From Staphylococcus sp. KG4-3 (lineage in GTDB: Bacteria > Bacillota > Bacilli > Staphylococcales > Staphylococcaceae), in NCBI RefSeq assembly GCF_033597815.2, contig NZ_CP166245.1:434001-498000 (forward strand): a DNA stretch of 64,000 bases, given 5' to 3'. The notes beneath the pieces were generated by a model. That model ran no database searches, was not told where the DNA came from, and saw nothing but the letters and a program-made list of their open reading frames with translations. Below, piece by piece: positions 60,442 through 64,000 of this stretch. The position numbers were made by a program, and so were the translations under genes. The first letter of the stretch is position 1, and each line of letters opens with the position of its first letter.

Positions 60442-60921
60442 CAAAGATTTGTAACTGGCCGAGGGTCAGTTAATTGACAGGTCGAAGGAGAAAATAACCC
60501 AATGACTACATAGCTAACGTCTGTTTCAGTATAAAACCATAGGCGTTACGTTATGTTGTAAAGGTTTATATACTTAACCACATATAACTATCATTTCGAA
60601 AAGTGACGAAGTAAATATTGTAACAAATGTATGAATGGTTAATTATTATTGAGGGAGTGTGATACGAAACCGATGTCATCATAATTGGTTTCTGATCCAC
60701 TCTTATTTTTATTGTAAAAGTATGTGGCAGCTTAGATTTAATAAACACAGAGAACAGGCATGAGATAATTATTTAATAAAACGTTGAAAATGATGGTAAG
60801 TAACCATCACTATTACAAAATGGATGTAGATCAATTATGAAAAAGCATTGATAATAATTATCACTTAATCCATAATGAAAGGCATATGCACATTTATAAA
60901 TTATAGATTAGGTGGGATGTT
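60442..60921 (+). other. intergenic region before the ABC exporter
   Basis: This 480-base gap has no credible gene. It holds the two hairpins noted for the hexuronate operon and a TGATGG/CCATCA hairpin (about 60790-60809). The rest is AT-rich without clear signals. Confidence 0.45.
60655..60710 (+). terminator. terminator of the hexuronate operon
   Basis: GAGTG-TGAT-GAAACC pairs with GGTTTC-TGATC-CACTC with small bulges, then TTATTTTT. A shorter hairpin AACTGGCC/GGTCAGTT lies at 60453-60471. Confidence 0.6.
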
Positions 60922-62643
60922 GTGAAATCATTTTTGAAATATTATAAGCCATACAAAGGATTATTTTTTATAGATTTTGGTTCTGCCATAGTTGTCGGTT
61001 TATTAGAGTTAATATTTCCACTCATAACGAGTATTTACATAGATCGTCTGTTACCAACAAATAATTGGAATCTTATTGTAACTTTTGGATTGGTATTACT
61101 AGGCATTTTTGCTATTGAATCAGTGCTTAAATTTGTTGTCACATACTGGGGTCATAAGTTAGGCACAAATATAGAGCGAGATATGCGTAATGATTTATAT
61201 AGTCATATTCAAAAATTAAACTTTAAGTATTTTGATAATCAAAAGTCTGGGAAATTAATAGGACGACTAACCAATGATTTAATGGATATTGGTGAAGCAG
61301 CACATCATGGCCCAGAAGATATATTTCTATCTATTATGACTTTAATCGGTGCGTTTGTAATTATGTTAACGATTGATGTGAAATTAGCGCTTATTACATT
61401 CTGTGTCGTGCCGATTGTTTTTATATTAGCTATATATTTCAGTCAAAAAATGTCTCGAGCATTTAAAGGGTTATTCGCGAATGTATCTCGTTTTAATGAA
61501 TTGATAGCAGATAATGTTGGTGGTATTAGATTAGTTCAAGCATTTACTAATGAACGTCATGAACAACAGAAATTCAATAGTATAAATGACAATTTTAGAG
61601 CTACCAAATTAAAGGCATATAATTACATGTCATGGAATATTACGATTAGTCATATCGCCCAAAAATTAACACTGGTTATTGTGTTAATCGTAGGTAGTTA
61701 TTTTGTATTACATGGAGATTTAAGTTACGGCGGTATCGTAGCATTTATTATGATTACGAACGTATTATTTAAACCTTTAGAACAAATTAACATGATTATC
61801 GAATTATTTCCAAAAGCTATTGCAGGATTTAATAATTTTAGAGAAATCTTAGCATTAGATCCCGAAATACAAGATAATCCACATGCTACTAAGATGCCGA
61901 CAAAGCCTAAGACGATTGAGTATAAAGATGTATCGTTTGGCTATGGGGAGACACCCATTTTAAATCATATGAATTTAACAATTCATCAAGGTGAGAAGAT
62001 CGCATTAGTTGGTCCAAGCGGTAGTGGAAAGACTACAATTAGTTCGCTATTACCACGCTTTTATGAAGTAGATGAAGGTGATATTTTAATAGATGGGCAA
62101 AGTATTCGTTCTATCCAATTAGCTTCATTACGCTCAGAAATTGGAGTTGTTCAGCAAGATGTTTTCTTGTTCTCTGGCACATTAAGGGATAATATTGTCT
62201 ACGGTCATTTAGATGCCGATGAAACACAGATATGGAATGCCATCCGTAACGCTCAACTAGAAACATTTATAAATGAGTTGCCATTCGGACTTGATACACT
62301 CGTAGGAGAAAGAGGTACAAAATTATCTGGTGGACAAAAACAACGTATATCGATTGCGAGAATGTTTTTGAAAGACCCATCTATTATTATTTTAGATGAA
62401 GCAACAAGTGCACTAGATATTGAAACAGAAAATAAAATTCAAAAAGCGTTTAAGAAACTTTCAGAAGATCGAACATCTTTAATTATTGCGCATAGGTTAT
62501 CAACGATTAAAGATGTAGATCGTATAATATTTATAAAAGATGGACAAATATTGGAAGAGGGAAGTCATGAAACCCTTATGCAACAAGACGGTCCATATAA
62601 ACAACTTTACACATCACAATTTGCGGAAGTTGAGACTTTTTAA
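60922..62643 (+). CDS. ABC transporter, fused membrane and ATPase domains (exporter)
   Basis: A 573-aa half-transporter of the MsbA/Sav1866 type. Six membrane segments fill residues 1-310. The ATPase has Walker A GPSGSGKTT near residue 367, Q-loop VVQQDVFLF, signature LSGGQKQRISIARM, Walker B SIIILDEATSALD and the H-loop IAHRLSTI. It works as a dimer and exports lipids, peptides or drugs; the substrate is unknown. The start is GTG after TAGGTGGGATG. Confidence 0.9.
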   Translation: MKSFLKYYKPYKGLFFIDFGSAIVVGLLELIFPLITSIYIDRLLPTNNWNLIVTFGLVLLGIFAIESVLKFVVTYWGHKLGTNIERDMRNDLYSHIQKLNFKYFDNQKSGKLIGRLTNDLMDIGEAAHHGPEDIFLSIMTLIGAFVIMLTIDVKLALITFCVVPIVFILAIYFSQKMSRAFKGLFANVSRFNELIADNVGGIRLVQAFTNERHEQQKFNSINDNFRATKLKAYNYMSWNITISHIAQKLTLVIVLIVGSYFVLHGDLSYGGIVAFIMITNVLFKPLEQINMIIELFPKAIAGFNNFREILALDPEIQDNPHATKMPTKPKTIEYKDVSFGYGETPILNHMNLTIHQGEKIALVGPSGSGKTTISSLLPRFYEVDEGDILIDGQSIRSIQLASLRSEIGVVQQDVFLFSGTLRDNIVYGHLDADETQIWNAIRNAQLETFINELPFGLDTLVGERGTKLSGGQKQRISIARMFLKDPSIIILDEATSALDIETENKIQKAFKKLSEDRTSLIIAHRLSTIKDVDRIIFIKDGQILEEGSHETLMQQDGPYKQLYTSQFAEVETF

Positions 62644-62660
62644 TTTTAAAGTAGATAAAT

Positions 62661-62712
62661 AAAAAGCGTACATCAATAGGCTCAGTACCTAATGGTGCAC
62701 GCTTTTTTGTTC
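62661..62712 (+). terminator. terminator after the ABC exporter
   Basis: AAAAAGCGT pairs with ACGCTTTTTT across a loop that holds a TAGG/CCTA helix. Confidence 0.75.
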
Positions 62713-62761
62713 ACACAAATAGTAAATAGTGTTTGTATATTGGGACTGTTTTTTAAAAGGG

Positions 62762-63541
62762 TTAAGATTGTGTGTTTACATTTACTGTAATGATTTTATT
62801 AAAATGATTGTGATAACTTTGCCAATCAATTTTTGAGTTAGTTTGGTCCGTTACCAATACATCGATTGCGTCATTAGGACAAACGTGATAAAGAGACACT
62901 TTGTCAAATTTAGAACTGTCAGTAAGCACATAAATTTCTTTGGCTTGTTTAACCATTTGTATTTTTGTAGAAGCTAGTGTGTCATTAAAGTGTGTAACGC
63001 CTTTTTCTAAATCAATAGCAGGTGTTGCGAGAAATAATTTAGAAGGGTTAAATTGTTTAAGCGCTTCGTTTGTCATCATACCATTCAATAAGTAATTATC
63101 TTTATATAAGGTACCACCAGTAACGATGACTTGGTTAGATGTTGATTTTAAAATAGAAGCAATATGAATATCATTAGTGATAATTGTTAAATTGCTTTTT
63201 TGTGCAAGCGCACGCGCAAAATGTAATGTCGTCGATCCAGAATCAATGAACAAAGTGTCGTTCGTCTCAATAAATTCAGCAGCTTTTTGACCTATAGCTA
63301 CTTTCTCATAATAATAACTTGTTTCACGGTCATCAAAGTTTAATTCATCCCAAACCTCCGTGTCATTTAATACGACACCACCATGCGTCCGCTTGATGTG
63401 GTTGTACTGTTCTAATTTATTTAAGTCACGACGGATCGTTGCTTCATGTACATTGAATTCTTTAGCTAACGTGTGTATCGTAGCTTTTTTATTAGCTTTC
63501 AAAAATGTAATAATATGTTGTTCTCTTTCTGCTGGTAACAT
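62762..63541 (-). CDS. DeoR/GlpR-family regulator
   Basis: A 259-aa repressor. The N-terminal DeoR HTH is REQHIITFLKANKKATIHTL and EFNVHEATIRRDLNKLEQ. The sugar-phosphate-sensing domain contains FIDSGSTTLHFARAL and VTGGTLYKDNYLL. It likely controls the adjacent transporter gene, whose stop is about 40 bases upstream on the same strand. ATG at 63541 has AGGAGG nine bases upstream; the TTG at 63550 overlaps that site. Confidence 0.85.
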   Translation of the reverse strand: MLPAEREQHIITFLKANKKATIHTLAKEFNVHEATIRRDLNKLEQYNHIKRTHGGVVLNDTEVWDELNFDDRETSYYYEKVAIGQKAAEFIETNDTLFIDSGSTTLHFARALAQKSNLTIITNDIHIASILKSTSNQVIVTGGTLYKDNYLLNGMMTNEALKQFNPSKLFLATPAIDLEKGVTHFNDTLASTKIQMVKQAKEIYVLTDSSKFDKVSLYHVCPNDAIDVLVTDQTNSKIDWQSYHNHFNKIITVNVNTQS

Positions 63542-63581
63542 CGACGACAACCTCCTAAAATTATTGTTTGGCTATTACTAA

Positions 63582-64000
63582 TTATGCGGTATATTCACCA
63601 TTTTGCATATGTTTTGGCATTTTAATAAAATAAGTCAGGAATGTACTGATAAAGTATAAAATGGCAAGGACCCAAATCACGCCGATTGCGTCTATACTAC
63701 CGATGAATAGATAAACAATCATTGGACCGACAAATACAGGTAAACCAGCACCTAAGTTAAGCACGGATAAAGCTGCGCCCTTATCTTTTTTAACAAGGGA
63801 AGGTACTAATGCAGATAGTGGTACATATGCTGCAATAAACGCGCCCCAACAGAAACCAACAATTGTTAATAAAGCTAAATTGCCATCTGTCCAAATAGGA
63901 ACATAACCCATCAATAGTACTGAAATACCGCTTCCAATGCCACCGAAATACATTACAGTATTACGCCAACCAATCTTGTCCCCAACAACACCAAAGATAA
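63582..64000 (-). CDS. MFS transporter, 5' end outside the window
   Basis: The C-terminal part of a major facilitator, open to the window edge. The first visible residues (GVVGDKIGWRNTVMYFGG) are an MFS motif A, so about four more membrane segments follow (GNLALLTIVGFCWGAFIAAY, VFVGPMIVYLFIGSI, VIWVLAILYFISTFLTYFI). It resembles polyol or organic-acid transporters. The exact substrate cannot be told. It is transcribed towards the DeoR gene and probably forms one unit with it. Confidence 0.75.
   Translation of the reverse strand, partial: IFGVVGDKIGWRNTVMYFGGIGSGISVLLMGYVPIWTDGNLALLTIVGFCWGAFIAAYVPLSALVPSLVKKDKGAALSVLNLGAGLPVFVGPMIVYLFIGSIDAIGVIWVLAILYFISTFLTYFIKMPKHMQNGEYTA

Noticed and set aside
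60566-60748. 60-codon frame in the gap after uxuB
   Set aside because: No ribosome binding site, no recognisable family, and it overlaps a terminator hairpin.

Overview
The window is a low-GC Firmicute chromosome and almost certainly a Staphylococcus. Gene order (radA, yacL, gltX, cysE, cysS, mrnC, rlmB, rae1, sigH, rpmG, secE, nusG, rplK, rplA, rplJ, rplL, rsmC, rpoB, rpoC, L7Ae-like, rpsL, rpsG, fusA, tuf, M20 hydrolase, kbl) and protein sequences are staphylococcal. IsaB-like antigens, a PBP4-like enzyme and a CidR-like regulator support this. The accessory genes (hexuronate operon with a TRAP transporter, chromosomal class A beta-lactamase) are not typical of S. aureus and suggest a coagulase-negative species, perhaps of the S. 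saprophyticus type. The species cannot be fixed from the sequence alone.

Layout. 1-9953: end of radA, then a translation and RNA-maturation cluster; cysE-cysS lies behind a cysteine T-box; then sigH, rpmG, secE and nusG. 9954-26464: ribosomal protein and RNA polymerase genes with structured leaders (four-way junction before rplK, L10 leader before rplJ), the str operon and tuf with its terminator. 26598-29158: M20 hydrolase and kbl. 29159-32242: small accessory genes among arrays of a hairpin repeat. 32547-35847: a two-gene surface-polymer locus (glycosyltransferase/TagF fusion plus an XcbB/CpsF-like protein). 36024-39642: ketone-body and hydroxybutyrate genes and an ornithine cyclodeaminase-like enzyme. 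39961-46942: PBP4-like carboxypeptidase, epimerase, SGNH esterase, YagU, YdhR, aldo/keto reductase and a GntP permease. 47222-50826: a broken and an intact IsaB-like gene, a repeat block, a beta-lactamase and a LysR regulator. 50827-51626: 0.8 kb without genes, rich in hairpins and ending in a strong terminator. 51648-60441: kdgR and the divergent operon kdgA-kdgK-dctPQM-uxaC-uxuA-uxuB, which should import glucuronate and convert it to pyruvate plus glyceraldehyde-3-phosphate. 60922-64000: an ABC exporter, a DeoR regulator and the 3' part of an MFS transporter.

The most unusual signal is a dispersed repeat family (10022-10126, 29297-29396, 30071-30339, and 48518-48763 inverted). Each unit has a head hairpin and a 9-nt left arm that pairs with a matching right arm further along. 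Arm sequences differ between copies but change in compensating pairs, and several arms nest. This points to selection for folded structure and not just to copying. Other points of note are an IsaB-like gene that lost its ATG (now ATT) and has a frameshift after the signal peptide, a beta-lactamase without blaR1/blaI beside it, and the possible long non-coding transcript at 50827-51626.
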